Of a DNA stretch of 64,000 bases, positions 1 through 12,396 are shown in pieces (the stretch's first letter is position 1; every line of letters starts with the position of its first letter). A program made the translations under genes and the position numbers. Source of the stretch: Burkholderiaceae bacterium. GTDB taxonomy: Bacteria > Pseudomonadota > Gammaproteobacteria > Burkholderiales > Burkholderiaceae. The stretch is from NCBI GenBank assembly GCA_021166835.1, contig JAJPEN010000039.1, positions 1 to 64,000 of the forward strand, written 5' to 3'. The notes under the pieces were generated by a model. It did no database searches. It saw only the letters and a program-made list of their open reading frames with translations, and was not told where the DNA came from.

Positions 1-78
1 CGGAGTTGCATTTCTCGGTCTGCTGGATCGGTGTTCCTCGAAATGCAATGAGGCTAACGGTTCGAGGAAACTCTCTCG

Positions 79-573
79 ATGGGTACGAAGATCTATGTAG
101 GCAACCTGCCGTGGCGCGCAACCGATGCACAGTTGTCGCAGCTGTTCGGCAGTCACGGTGAAGTCACGGATGCGAAGATCGTCACCGACCGCGAAACGGG
201 GCGCTCGCGCGGCTTCGGCTTCGTCACGATGACCTCCGACGATGCGGCGCAGGCCGCCATCCGGGCATTGAACGGCTATTCGCTCGAAGGCCGCAGCCTC
301 GTCGTCAACGAAGCACGCGAGCAGGGCGGCGGCGGCGGTCGACGTCCGGGCGGCTACGGCGGTGGTGGTGGCGGCGGTTACGGCGGCGGCGGTGGTGGCG
401 GCTACGGCGGCGGAGGCAGCGGCGGCGGTGGTGGATACGGCCGCGGCGGCGGAGGCAGCGGTGGCGGTGGCTACGGCGGCGGTGGTGGCGGCTACGGCGA
501 CCGCGAGGGCGGCGGAGGCGGCAACCGCGGCGGCTACGGCGGCCAGCGACGGGCTCGCCAGTTCGGGCAGTGA
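79..573 (+). CDS. Glycine-rich RRM RNA-binding protein
   Basis: A single RNA recognition motif occupies about residues 3-80, with RNP2 IYVGNL (5-10) and RNP1 RGFGFVTM (44-51), both complete with their RNA-stacking aromatics. Residues 85-155 are a low-complexity GGGGY/GGGG tail ending in a basic RGGYGGQRRAR stretch. This matches the small cyanobacterial Rbp / plant GRP-type family, which binds single-stranded RNA and is often cold- or stress-induced; that role is known for the family, not shown here. The tail is encoded by near-repetitive ggcggtggt DNA, so its length may vary between strains. The gene stands alone and converges on the ETF-QO gene. Confidence 0.9.
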   Translation: MGTKIYVGNLPWRATDAQLSQLFGSHGEVTDAKIVTDRETGRSRGFGFVTMTSDDAAQAAIRALNGYSLEGRSLVVNEAREQGGGGGRRPGGYGGGGGGGYGGGGGGGYGGGGSGGGGGYGRGGGGSGGGGYGGGGGGYGDREGGGGGNRGGYGGQRRARQFGQ

Positions 574-578
574 ATGCC

Positions 579-670
579 GTGAAGGGTGAAGGGTAAAGGG
601 TGAAGGGGAAGAACCCTCGGCCTTCGTAGCCGGGGTTCTTCCCCTTCACCCTTCACCCTTTCCCCTTCAC
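579..670. repeat. Long inverted repeat built from purine-rich heptamers
   Basis: Two arms (579-616 and 633-670) are nearly perfect inverted copies of each other around a 16-nt spacer. Each arm is made of GTGAAGGG-like units. It starts 6 nt after the RRM gene stop and overlaps the stop codon of the convergent ETF-QO gene. It could act as a bidirectional terminator, but the heptamer structure suggests a mobile or expanding palindromic repeat. A related unpaired tract lies at 58469-58509. Confidence 0.85.
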
Positions 671-2316
671 ATTTCCGAATAGTTCGGTCCCCCGCCCCCC
701 TCGGGGACGACCCAGACGATGTTCTGCGTCGGGTCCTTGATGTCGCACGTCTTGCAGTGCACGCAGTTCTGCGCGTTGATCTGCAGGCGTTCGGCGCCAG
801 TGTCGTCGCGCACGAATTCGTAGACGCCCGCAGGGCAGTAGCGCTGCTCCGGACCGGCATAGCGCGCGAGATTGATCTGCACCGGCACCTGCGCATCCTT
901 CAGCGTCAGGTGCACCGGCTGGTTCTCCTCGTGGTTGGTGTTCGAGATGAACACCGAGGACAGCCGATCGAAGGTGATCTTCCCGTCGGGTTTCGGATAG
1001 GCGATCGGCTTCGAATCGGCAGCCGGCTGCAGGTATTCGTGATCGGGACGCTTCACGTGCATCGTGAACGGCGCCTTGCCGCCGAACACCATCTGGTCGA
1101 TGCCGACGAGCAGCGTTCCGGTCCATAGTCCCTTGCTCATCGCCGCCTTGAAATTGCGTGCGATGTGCAGCTCCTCGTGCAGCCACGAGCGCTCGAAGGC
1201 ATCGCGATAGGCGACCAGCTCGTCGCGCGAGCGCCCGGCGGCGATCGCGTCGAACGCCGCTTCGGCAGCGAGCATCCCGGTCTTGATCGCCGCGTGGCTG
1301 CCCTTGATGCGCGAGGCGTTCAGGAAGCCGGCATCGCAACCGATCAGGCATCCGCCGGCGAAGGCGAACTTGGGCAGCGAGTTGATGCCTCCCGCGGTGA
1401 TCGTGCGCGAGCCGTATGCCAGCCGCTTGCCGCCCTCCAGCAGGGAACGGATTTCCGGATGCGTCTTGTAGCGCTGGAACTCCTCATAGGGCGACAGGTA
1501 CGGATTGCGGTAATTCAGACCGACGACGTAGCCGATCGCGATCTTGTTGTCCCTCCAGTGGTACAGGAAGGAGCCGCCGTAGGTGTCGTTGTCCAGCGGC
1601 CAGCCGGCCGTGTGCATGACCAGGCCCTGCTCGAACTTCGCCGGTTCGATCTCCCACAGCTCCTTGACGCCGATCGCGTAGCTCTGCGGATCGCGGCCCT
1701 CGTCGAGCCGATAGCGCGCAATGAGCTGCTTGCCCAGATGCCCGCGCGAGCCTTCGGCGAAGAACGTGTACTTGCCGTGCAGCTCCATGCCCGGCTGGAA
1801 GTTCGCCGTCGGTTCGCCGTCGCGTCCTACGCCCATGTTGCCGGTGGCGATCCCCTTCACGGCGCCGGCATCGTCGTACAGCACCTCGGCCGCGGCGAAG
1901 CCGGGATAGATCTCCACCCCGAGCGCCTCGGCCTGCGAGCCGAGCCAGCGCACGAATTCGCCCAGGCTGACGACGTAGTTGCCGTGATTGCGGAAGCAGC
2001 CGGGCAGCATCCAGTGCGGAACGCTGCGCGCGCCTTTCTCCGACAGGAAGAGGAAGCGGTCTTCCTTCACCTCGGTGTTCAGCGGCGCGCCGCGCTCGCG
2101 CCAGTCGGGGAACAGCTCCTCGAGCGCGCGCGGGTCCATCACCGCGCCCGACAGGATGTGCGCGCCGACCTCCGAACCCTTCTCGACGACGCACACGCCG
2201 ATCTCGGTGCCTCGGTCGGCTGCGAGCTGCTTCAGTCGGATCGCGGCCGACAGCCCTGCCGGGCCCGCTCCGACGATCACGACGTCGAACTCCATCGACT
2301 CGCGCTCGATTTCCAT
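667..2316 (-). CDS. Electron-transfer flavoprotein-ubiquinone oxidoreductase
   Basis: This inner-membrane-associated flavoprotein passes electrons from reduced ETF (acyl-CoA and related dehydrogenases) to ubiquinone. The N-terminal FAD site GAGPAG is at residues 16-21. The C-terminal [4Fe-4S] cluster is formed by a Cys in RYCPAG and the three Cys of CVHCKTC, and the protein ends with the ferredoxin-like tail usual for the family. About 549 residues, full length. I chose the ATG at 2314-2316 (MEIERESMEFD) because AGGAGAG lies 10 nt upstream and family alignments begin here; a longer frame upstream has no family similarity. The last codon overlaps the long inverted repeat. Confidence 0.95.
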   Translation of the reverse strand: MEIERESMEFDVVIVGAGPAGLSAAIRLKQLAADRGTEIGVCVVEKGSEVGAHILSGAVMDPRALEELFPDWRERGAPLNTEVKEDRFLFLSEKGARSVPHWMLPGCFRNHGNYVVSLGEFVRWLGSQAEALGVEIYPGFAAAEVLYDDAGAVKGIATGNMGVGRDGEPTANFQPGMELHGKYTFFAEGSRGHLGKQLIARYRLDEGRDPQSYAIGVKELWEIEPAKFEQGLVMHTAGWPLDNDTYGGSFLYHWRDNKIAIGYVVGLNYRNPYLSPYEEFQRYKTHPEIRSLLEGGKRLAYGSRTITAGGINSLPKFAFAGGCLIGCDAGFLNASRIKGSHAAIKTGMLAAEAAFDAIAAGRSRDELVAYRDAFERSWLHEELHIARNFKAAMSKGLWTGTLLVGIDQMVFGGKAPFTMHVKRPDHEYLQPAADSKPIAYPKPDGKITFDRLSSVFISNTNHEENQPVHLTLKDAQVPVQINLARYAGPEQRYCPAGVYEFVRDDTGAERLQINAQNCVHCKTCDIKDPTQNIVWVVPEGGGGPNYSEM

Positions 2317-2483
2317 CTGGATGTTCTCTCCTGTGCACCGGACGCCGCTGCGCCGCGTGTCGCTGCGGATTGTCCCGGAAAGGGTCGGGCGCATGCAAAC
2401 GGTCCCATCCAGGGCGGCGAGTCGATCGGCTACCATGCCCGCACGCTTGTCGCCGCTTGTCGCGTTTCGCGGGAGAACCGTTC

Positions 2484-3257
2484 GTGCCCACCCGATTCGA
2501 TCTGGAAGGAAAGACCGCGCTCGTCACCGGCGCTTCGAGCGGCCTGGGCGCGCGCTTCGCGCAGGTGCTCGCCGACAACGGCGCGCGCGTCGTGCTCGCA
2601 TCGCGGCGCGTCGAGCGACTGAAGGAGCTGCGTGCGCAGATCGAGGCGGCGGGCGGCGATGCGCACGTCGTCGAGCTGGACGTCACCGATCCTGCGAGCA
2701 TCCGCGACGCGGTGGAGCAGGCCGAGACGCAGGCCGGCGCGATCGACATCCTCGTGAACAACTCCGGGGTGAGCACGACGCAGCGCCTGGTCGATGTCAC
2801 GCCGGAGGACTACGACTTCGTCTTCGACACGAACACGCGCGGAGCCTTCTTCGTCGCGCAGCAGGTCGCGCGGCGCATGATCGCGCGCGCGAAGGAAGAT
2901 CCGAAGCGCAGCGCCCGCATCGTCAACATCGCGTCGATGGCCGCGCTGCGCGTGCTGGCGCAGATCGGCGTCTACTGCATGAGCAAGGCGGCCGTCGTGC
3001 AGATGACGAAGGCGATGGCGCTCGAGTGGGGGCGCTACGGAATCAACGTCAACGCGATCTGCCCGGGCTACATCGAAACCGAGATCAATGCCGAGCACTG
3101 GAAGACCGAGGCCGGACAGAAGCTGATCGGGATGCTGCCGCGGCGCCGGGTCGGCAAGCCCGAAGACCTCGACGGCCTGCTCGTGCTGCTCGCCTCCGAG
3201 CGCTCGGGCTTCGTCAACGGCGCGGTCATCGCCGCCGACGACGGATTCGGCGTGTGA
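2484..3257 (+). CDS. Short-chain dehydrogenase/reductase
   Basis: A classical 257-residue SDR that oxidises or reduces an alcohol/ketone using NAD(P). Seen: cofactor motif TGASSGLG (15-22), NNSG (92-95; the usual NNAG) and catalytic Ser151, Tyr164 and Lys168 (YCMSK). Arg41-Arg42 at the end of beta-2 (ASRR) favour NADP(H). The start is a GTG at 2484 with GGGAG 8 nt upstream; this puts the Rossmann fold at the N-terminus as expected. It diverges from the ETF-QO gene and converges on the DUF3422 gene with a 10-nt gap. The substrate cannot be read from the sequence. Confidence 0.9.
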   Translation: MPTRFDLEGKTALVTGASSGLGARFAQVLADNGARVVLASRRVERLKELRAQIEAAGGDAHVVELDVTDPASIRDAVEQAETQAGAIDILVNNSGVSTTQRLVDVTPEDYDFVFDTNTRGAFFVAQQVARRMIARAKEDPKRSARIVNIASMAALRVLAQIGVYCMSKAAVVQMTKAMALEWGRYGINVNAICPGYIETEINAEHWKTEAGQKLIGMLPRRRVGKPEDLDGLLVLLASERSGFVNGAVIAADDGFGV

Positions 3258-3267
3258 GCCTCGGGCG

Positions 3268-4587
3268 TCACCGGCGCAGTCGCCGCTCGACGCTCTCCCG
3301 GATGTGGCGCACACCGAGCGCGACCGCGATCGCGACCGGCACCACGGCAATGCCGGTCGCCACTTCGACGTCGATGCCGATGCCGCCCGCTTTCGCCGCC
3401 ACCAGCAGGTAGTGCACGATGCCGACCGCGTAATAGGTGATCGCGGCCACCGACAGGCCTTCGACGGTCTGCTGCAGCTTCAGCTGCAGTTCGGCGCGCT
3501 GGTTCATCGCCGACAGCAACGCCTGGTTGTGCCGTTCCCGCTCGATGTCCACGCGCGTGCGCAGCAGCGCGCTCGCGCGTTCGATGCGCTCGGCGGCCGA
3601 ATCGATGCGCCGGCCGACGCTCTCGCAGAAAGCCATCGCCGGATCGAAGCGGCGCTCGAGGAAGGCGATCGGCGTCTGCAGCGGCGAAATGCGCTCGGCG
3701 CGCAGATCCCGGCCGCGCTGTCGCACGATCGCGTGATAGGCGCGCGCGGCGCCGAAGCGAAAGCCCACGGTGGACGACAGCCGTTCGACGGTGGCGGCCA
3801 GGCGGGTCACTTCCTGCAGCAGCTCGGGCTCTTCGCTGGCGGGCGCGCCTTCCAGGCGAGCGACCAGCGCGCCGAGCGCCCGCTCGGCCGCGTCGAGTTC
3901 GACCGCGGTCTCGCGCGCGAGCGGGAACGCGAGCATCGCCATCATCCGGTAGACCTCGATCTCGACGAGGCGCTGCACCTGGCGCCCGGTGCGCCTGGCG
4001 TCCATCGACTCGTCGAGCAGCAGCATGCGCACGAAGCCGTCCTCGTGCATGCGGAAGTCGGTGTACACGCGCGCCTTGCCGTCGGCGATCGTCGCGCCGC
4101 ACAGCTCGTTTCCGTCGAAGACGCGGGCGAGCGCGTTCTCGTCTTCGGCGCGCTGCGGACCGGCGTCGCGCGCCGGCAGCAGTGCGAGATGAACGGCGGC
4201 GATGCGCTCGCCGGGCAGCGACGCGAGCCAGCCCGGCGGCAATTCGTCGAGCGCCGTCCTGCCGAAGGGATCGTTCGGCTCGCAGCCGTTCGCGTCGATC
4301 GTATAGCCGTCGAATTCGCCGTGCCGTTCGCGCTTCAGCCGGAACGCACCGAAATCGGCCAGGAAGTGCGTCTGGCCGGGCGAAGGCGAGGGCAGCCCGT
4401 GCGCGGCGCACAGCGCGGCGAGCGGATCGGCGGGCTTCGGCGCCTCCCCTTCGCCGCCGTTTCCGGACCCGCCCGGTCGCGGACGCAGCAACGCGATATG
4501 CGACACTCGATGAGGCGGCGCGATCGCCTGTCGCGGGCGGGCGTGGATCTCGTCGTGCAGCGCCTGGCGATCGGGGTGCTCGATCAT
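3268..4587 (-). CDS. DUF3422 family membrane-anchored protein
   Basis: About 439 residues. The N-terminal IEHPDRQALHDEIHARP stretch is the DUF3422 signature and fixes the start at the ATG 4585-4587; upstream codons in frame lack similarity. The middle is a soluble domain rich in Arg/Glu helices, and the C-terminus has two hydrophobic segments (about 375-395 and 405-422) followed by a basic tail, which predicts membrane anchoring with the bulk of the protein in the cytoplasm. The family is common in proteobacteria and has no established function. It diverges from the thioesterase gene; the 66-nt gap must hold both promoters. Confidence 0.85.
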   Translation of the reverse strand: MIEHPDRQALHDEIHARPRQAIAPPHRVSHIALLRPRPGGSGNGGEGEAPKPADPLAALCAAHGLPSPSPGQTHFLADFGAFRLKRERHGEFDGYTIDANGCEPNDPFGRTALDELPPGWLASLPGERIAAVHLALLPARDAGPQRAEDENALARVFDGNELCGATIADGKARVYTDFRMHEDGFVRMLLLDESMDARRTGRQVQRLVEIEVYRMMAMLAFPLARETAVELDAAERALGALVARLEGAPASEEPELLQEVTRLAATVERLSSTVGFRFGAARAYHAIVRQRGRDLRAERISPLQTPIAFLERRFDPAMAFCESVGRRIDSAAERIERASALLRTRVDIERERHNQALLSAMNQRAELQLKLQQTVEGLSVAAITYYAVGIVHYLLVAAKAGGIGIDVEVATGIAVVPVAIAVALGVRHIRESVERRLRR

Positions 4588-4653
4588 GCTCCGCGCCGCT
4601 GCGGCGTGGGCGCCTTCGGCGCGAGGCGCCGGAAAGCGAACCGGGAGAGACCG

Positions 4654-5073
4654 TTGAGCGACCGCATTCTCGTATTCGAGCTGGGGATTCCGATCCGCTG
4701 GGGCGACATGGACGCGATGGGCCATGTCAATAATACGGTCTATTTCCGCTACATGGAGCAGGTGCGGATCAGCTGGTTCGATTCGCTCGGAATGCGCCCG
4801 GTGCCGAGCGGAGAAGGCCCGCTGATCGTCAACGCCAGCTGCACCTTCGCCCGCGAACTGCGCTATCCGGGTACGGTGATCTGCCGACAGTACGTCGGCG
4901 CGATCGGCCGCTCGAGCGCGGAGACATACATCGACATGCTGCGCAGCGACGATCCCGACACGATCTACGCGAGCGGAGCCGCGAAGGTCGTCTGGGTGGA
5001 CTACGCGAAGAAGAAGTCGGCGCCGCTGCCCGAAGCCGCGCGCGCCGCGATGACGAGGGCTTTCGCGCGCTGA
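4654..5073 (+). CDS. Acyl-CoA thioesterase, 4HBT (hotdog) family
   Basis: A 139-residue single hotdog domain that hydrolyses an acyl-CoA thioester, of the YbgC/4-hydroxybenzoyl-CoA thioesterase type. The signature WGDMDAMGHVNN (16-27) carries the family's active-site aspartate and leads into the long helix (YFRYMEQVRISWF). The best start is a TTG at 4654 with GGGAGA 5 nt upstream; the first ATG (4708) would delete the front of the catalytic motif. Substrate unknown. Ends close to the convergent CoA-transferase genes. Confidence 0.85.
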   Translation: MSDRILVFELGIPIRWGDMDAMGHVNNTVYFRYMEQVRISWFDSLGMRPVPSGEGPLIVNASCTFARELRYPGTVICRQYVGAIGRSSAETYIDMLRSDDPDTIYASGAAKVVWVDYAKKKSAPLPEAARAAMTRAFAR

Positions 5074-5086
5074 TCCGATCCGAGCG

Positions 5087-5143
5087 CGCGCCCGCGCTCA
5101 GGTGAACTCGCGCCCGCGCTCAGGTGAACTCGCGCCGCACTCA
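5087..5143. repeat. 22-bp tandem direct repeat, 2.6 copies
   Basis: The unit cgcgcccgcgctcaggtgaa+ct occurs at 5087-5108 and 5109-5130, with a diverged partial copy at 5131-5143. The last copy includes the stop codon (minus strand TGA, 5141-5143) of the CoA-transferase B subunit, so the repeat looks like a local duplication of the gene's 3' end. No hairpin is evident. Confidence 0.8.
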
Positions 5144-5794
5144 GCCGAAAGCGGAGACGTCCACCGGACAGCCGGTTTTTGCGACGATCTCGTCGGCGCC
5201 GACCTCCGGCGCCAGTTCCACGAGCTTCAGGCCCTTCTCGCCCACCTCCAGCACGCCCAGGTCGGTGATGATCAGGTTCACGACGCCGACGCCGGTGAGC
5301 GGCAGCGTGCATTTCGGCAGGATCTTGTGCTCCTCGCTGCCGTCCTTCTTCTTCGCCGTGTGCTCCATCAGCACGATGACGCGCCCGACGCCGGCGACGA
5401 GATCCATCGCGCCGCCCATTCCCTTGACCATCTTGCCGGGGATCATCCAGTTGGCGAGATCGCCATGCTCGCTGACCTGCATCGCGCCGAGGATCGCGAG
5501 GTCGATCTTTCCGCCGCGGATCATCGCGAAGGAATCGGCCGACGAGAAGATCGACGAGCCGGGCAGCGTCGTCACCGTCTGCTTGCCGGCGTTGATCATG
5601 TCGGGATCGACTTCGTCGTCGGTGGGGAAGGGGCCGATGCCGAGCAGTCCGTTCTCCGATTGCAGCCAGACTTCGGTGCCGTGCGGAACGTGGTTGGCGA
5701 CCAGCGTGGGCAGTCCGATTCCGAGGTTCACGTAGAAGCCGTCGCGCAGCTCCTTCGCAGCGCGCGTCGCCATCTGGTTGCGTGTCCAGGCCAT
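5141..5794 (-). CDS. scoB: 3-oxoacid CoA-transferase, subunit B
   Basis: The 217-residue beta subunit of a succinyl-CoA:3-oxoacid-type CoA-transferase. It contains the SENGLLG motif with the catalytic glutamate that forms the glutamyl-CoA intermediate, and the [14 protein letters not shown] segment typical of the family. Start ATG at 5794 (MAWTRNQMA). It follows subunit A by 17 nt, so the two are co-transcribed and form an alpha2beta2 or similar complex. The pair activates acetoacetate or a related 3-oxoacid using succinyl-CoA; exact donor and acceptor are family inference. Confidence 0.93.
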   Translation of the reverse strand: MAWTRNQMATRAAKELRDGFYVNLGIGLPTLVANHVPHGTEVWLQSENGLLGIGPFPTDDEVDPDMINAGKQTVTTLPGSSIFSSADSFAMIRGGKIDLAILGAMQVSEHGDLANWMIPGKMVKGMGGAMDLVAGVGRVIVLMEHTAKKKDGSEEHKILPKCTLPLTGVGVVNLIITDLGVLEVGEKGLKLVELAPEVGADEIVAKTGCPVDVSAFG

Positions 5795-5811
5795 GTTCGT
5801 TGCTCCTGCTG

Positions 5812-6513
5812 TCAGCGCGCGCGCGTGGTGCGCTGCTCGATGCGCTTCTCGGGCGTGGGGTTGTGGACGATGCGCTGCACGTAGATGCCGGGCAGGTGCA
5901 CGTGGTCGGGATCGATCTCGCCGGTGGGCACGATGATCTCGACTTCCGCGATCGTCACGCGGCCGGCCATCGCGGCGTTCGGGTTGAAGTTGCGCGCCGT
6001 GCGGCGGAACACGAGATTGCCCGCGCGATCGGCCATCCACGCCTTGACCAGCGCCACGTCGGGAACGAGCGAGCGTTCCATCACGTAGGTGTGGCCGTCG
6101 AACTCGCGCGTTTCCTTGCCTTCGGCGACGATCGTGCCCACGCCGGTGCGCGTGAAGAAGGCGGGAATGCCGGCGCCGCCCGCGCGCAGCTTCTCGGCGA
6201 GCGTGCCCTGCGGCGTGAACTCGAGCTCCAGCTCGCCGGCCAGGTACTGGCGCTCGAACTCCTTGTTCTCGCCGACGTAGGACGCGATCATCTTGCGGAT
6301 CTGGCGCGTCTGCAGCAACAGGCCCAGGCCGAATCCGTCGACGCCCGCGTTGTTCGAAATGCAGGTGAGATTGCGTACGCCCGAATCGCGCAACGCCGCG
6401 ATCAGCGCTTCCGGGATGCCGCACAACCCGAAGCCGCCCACGGCGATCGTCTGCCCGTCGGCGACGACGCCTTCGAGCGCCCTGGCTGCGCTGGGGTAGA
6501 CCTTGCTGCTCAT
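5812..6513 (-). CDS. scoA: 3-oxoacid CoA-transferase, subunit A
   Basis: The 233-residue alpha subunit. The N-terminal [13 protein letters not shown] stretch is the glycine-rich CoA-binding signature of family I CoA-transferases, followed by [12 protein letters not shown] and the conserved [17 protein letters not shown] block. First gene of a two-gene operon with subunit B. The start (ATG 6513) lies opposite the divergent metal-exporter gene, leaving about 85 nt for regulation. Confidence 0.93.
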   Translation of the reverse strand: MSSKVYPSAARALEGVVADGQTIAVGGFGLCGIPEALIAALRDSGVRNLTCISNNAGVDGFGLGLLLQTRQIRKMIASYVGENKEFERQYLAGELELEFTPQGTLAEKLRAGGAGIPAFFTRTGVGTIVAEGKETREFDGHTYVMERSLVPDVALVKAWMADRAGNLVFRRTARNFNPNAAMAGRVTIAEVEIIVPTGEIDPDHVHLPGIYVQRIVHNPTPEKRIEQRTTRAR

Positions 6514-6567
6514 TCGTTATCCTCGCTCTCGGGACACCCGGGACCGGCACGGATTATATGCGGCCGC

Positions 6568-6573
6568 TACAAT
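6568..6573 (+). promoter_or_regulatory. Putative -10 element for the CDF exporter gene
   Basis: TACAAT lies 25 nt before the chosen start codon and matches the sigma-70 -10 hexamer at five of six positions. No convincing -35 hexamer is seen 16-18 nt upstream. Confidence 0.35.
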
Positions 6574-6598
6574 CGAAGATGCTTCGCCCCTGCGCACG

Positions 6599-7651
6599 AT
6601 GACGCATCGCCCTGCTCCCGGCGCGGGCGTGTCCTCGCACCCGCACCCCCACTCGCATGCCCACCCGCACTCGGGTCCGCACTCGCGTGCGAACGCGCAT
6701 TCGCAGGTGCATGCGCGCCCGGGCGGCGATGCGCACGAACATGCGCACGATCACGCGCACGCCGGCGGAGCGGCGCCGTCGCGCGCGCTCGGCTGGTCGC
6801 TGGCGGTCGTGCTGGCCTTCGCGCTGCTCGAGTTGGTCGTGGGAATCGTCAGCGGCTCGCTGGCGCTCGCCTCCGACGGCGTGCACATGCTCACCGACGC
6901 GGCTGCGCTCGGCCTGGCCCTGGGCGCGCAGCGCTTCGCACGCCGCGAGGCCGGCCCGCGGATGAGCTTCGGCTACGGGCGCGCCGAGACCCTCGCTGCA
7001 CTGACGAACGGCATCTTCTACGTCGGCGTGCTCGTGTTCATCGTGGTCGAGGCGATCGGCCGGATGCACGACACGCCGCCGATCGACGTTCGCTACGCGC
7101 TGCCGGTCGCGGTGGCCGGCCTGCTGGTGAACGCCGGCGTGTGGCGATTGCTGCACGGCGAGCGGCACGAACTGAACACGCGCTCGGCGCTGCTGCACGT
7201 GATCGGCGATTTCGCCGGTTCGCTGATCGCGATCGTCGCGCTCGGCACCGTCTGGCTGACCGGATGGACGCTGATCGACCCGATCCTCACGCTGGCGATC
7301 TGCGCGCTGCTGCTCGTGGCCACGATACGGCTGCTGCGCGACAGCGTGCGGGTGCTGATGAACGCGGTGCCCGAGGGCGTGGACGCCGATGCCGTGGAGC
7401 GCTCGCTGCTCGAAACGCGCGGCGTGCGCTGGGTGCGCGACCTGCACCTGTGGTCGCTCGGCGACGGCAGCCCGGCGATGTCGGCGCACGTGGCCATCGA
7501 CCAGATGGCCGAGTGGCCGGCGATCCTCGCCGACATCCGCGCGACGATGGACGAACGCCACCGCATCCGGCACCTGACGCTGCAGCCCGAGACGATGCAC
7601 GAGGAAGAGCTGCTGCTGCGCCAGGAAGCGCAATGCCGCCGGCGCGCCTGA
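6599..7651 (+). CDS. Cation diffusion facilitator (zinc/cobalt/cadmium exporter)
   Basis: A 350-residue CDF protein that exports divalent metal from the cytoplasm in exchange for protons. The first 60 residues are strikingly His-rich (repeated HPHSH/HAH), a likely metal-sensing or delivery tail. The ASDGVHMLTD motif in TM2 and HVIGDFAGSL in TM5 supply the two His/Asp pairs of the tetrahedral transport site, as in ZnT/CzcD zinc carriers. Six membrane segments and a C-terminal cytoplasmic dimerisation domain follow. Start ATG at 6599; in-frame codons further upstream overlap the promoter region. Monocistronic by spacing. Confidence 0.92.
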   Translation: MTHRPAPGAGVSSHPHPHSHAHPHSGPHSRANAHSQVHARPGGDAHEHAHDHAHAGGAAPSRALGWSLAVVLAFALLELVVGIVSGSLALASDGVHMLTDAAALGLALGAQRFARREAGPRMSFGYGRAETLAALTNGIFYVGVLVFIVVEAIGRMHDTPPIDVRYALPVAVAGLLVNAGVWRLLHGERHELNTRSALLHVIGDFAGSLIAIVALGTVWLTGWTLIDPILTLAICALLLVATIRLLRDSVRVLMNAVPEGVDADAVERSLLETRGVRWVRDLHLWSLGDGSPAMSAHVAIDQMAEWPAILADIRATMDERHRIRHLTLQPETMHEEELLLRQEAQCRRRA

Positions 7652-11939
<4,288 letters not shown>

Positions 11940-11961
11940 CGTGCCGCGGTTGCGCGTCCGG

Positions 11962-11985
11962 CCGGCGCGCGATCGGGCGCGCCGG
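11962..11985 (+). terminator. GC-rich hairpin between eno and ftsB
   Basis: A 9-bp perfect stem (ccggcgcgc / gcgcgccgg) with a 6-nt loop starts 22 nt after the eno stop. No U-tract follows, so it could attenuate rather than end transcription into ftsB. Confidence 0.4.
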
Positions 11986-12011
11986 TAGCGTTTCCCGAGG
12001 AATTGCCCCCG

Positions 12012-12344
12012 GTGCGCACGCTCGGCATCGTTCTCGCCTGCCTGCTCGCGCTGATCCAGTACCCGCTCTGGCTCGGCAAGGGCGGCTGGCTGCGCGTCTG
12101 GGAGCTGGATCGCCAGCTCGAGGCCCAGCAGGCGACGAACGCGCGCATCGCATCACGGAACGATGCGCTCGAAGCCGAGGTCGCCGATCTGCGCGCGGGC
12201 AAGCAGGCGCTCGAGGAGCGCGCGCGCTACGACCTCGGCATGATCAAGCCGGGCGAGCTGTTCGTGCAGATCAACGAGGCGCCGGCAAGCCGCTCCGCGC
12301 CGTCCGACGAGCGCGTGCGCACGGCGGCTGTGGACGGCCGATGA
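12012..12344 (+). CDS. ftsB: Cell division protein FtsB
   Basis: A bitopic membrane protein of the FtsQBL divisome complex. 110 residues: TM segment at about 3-21 (TLGIVLACLLALIQYPLWLG, entering the membrane directly from the N-terminus), then a periplasmic coiled coil (33-75) and the family motif EERARYDLGMIKPGE. A GTG at 12012 is preferred: GAGGAA sits 9 nt upstream, whereas the in-frame TTG at 12003 touches that site. Its position right after eno is the usual one. Confidence 0.92.
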   Translation: MRTLGIVLACLLALIQYPLWLGKGGWLRVWELDRQLEAQQATNARIASRNDALEAEVADLRAGKQALEERARYDLGMIKPGELFVQINEAPASRSAPSDERVRTAAVDGR

Positions 12345-12349
12345 CGAGA

Positions 12350-12375
12350 CAATCCGTCGTCCCGCCGGCGGATTG
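12350..12375. terminator. Hairpin between convergent ftsB and gntR
   Basis: A 7-bp perfect stem (caatccg / cggattg) with a 12-nt loop sits between two convergent genes. There is no clear U-tract, so the assignment is tentative. Confidence 0.35.
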
Positions 12376-12396
12376 CGCGGCGGTGCGCCGGCGCGG

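Noticed and set aside
305..649. Arg/His-rich frames around the glycine-rich tail of the RRM gene
   Set aside because: They arise from reading the GGN-repeat DNA in other frames; not genes.
653..2622. Long opposite-strand and out-of-frame reading frames over ETF-QO and the SDR gene
   Set aside because: They have Arg/Ala-rich composition typical of GC-rich shadow frames, no family similarity, and overlap well-supported genes.
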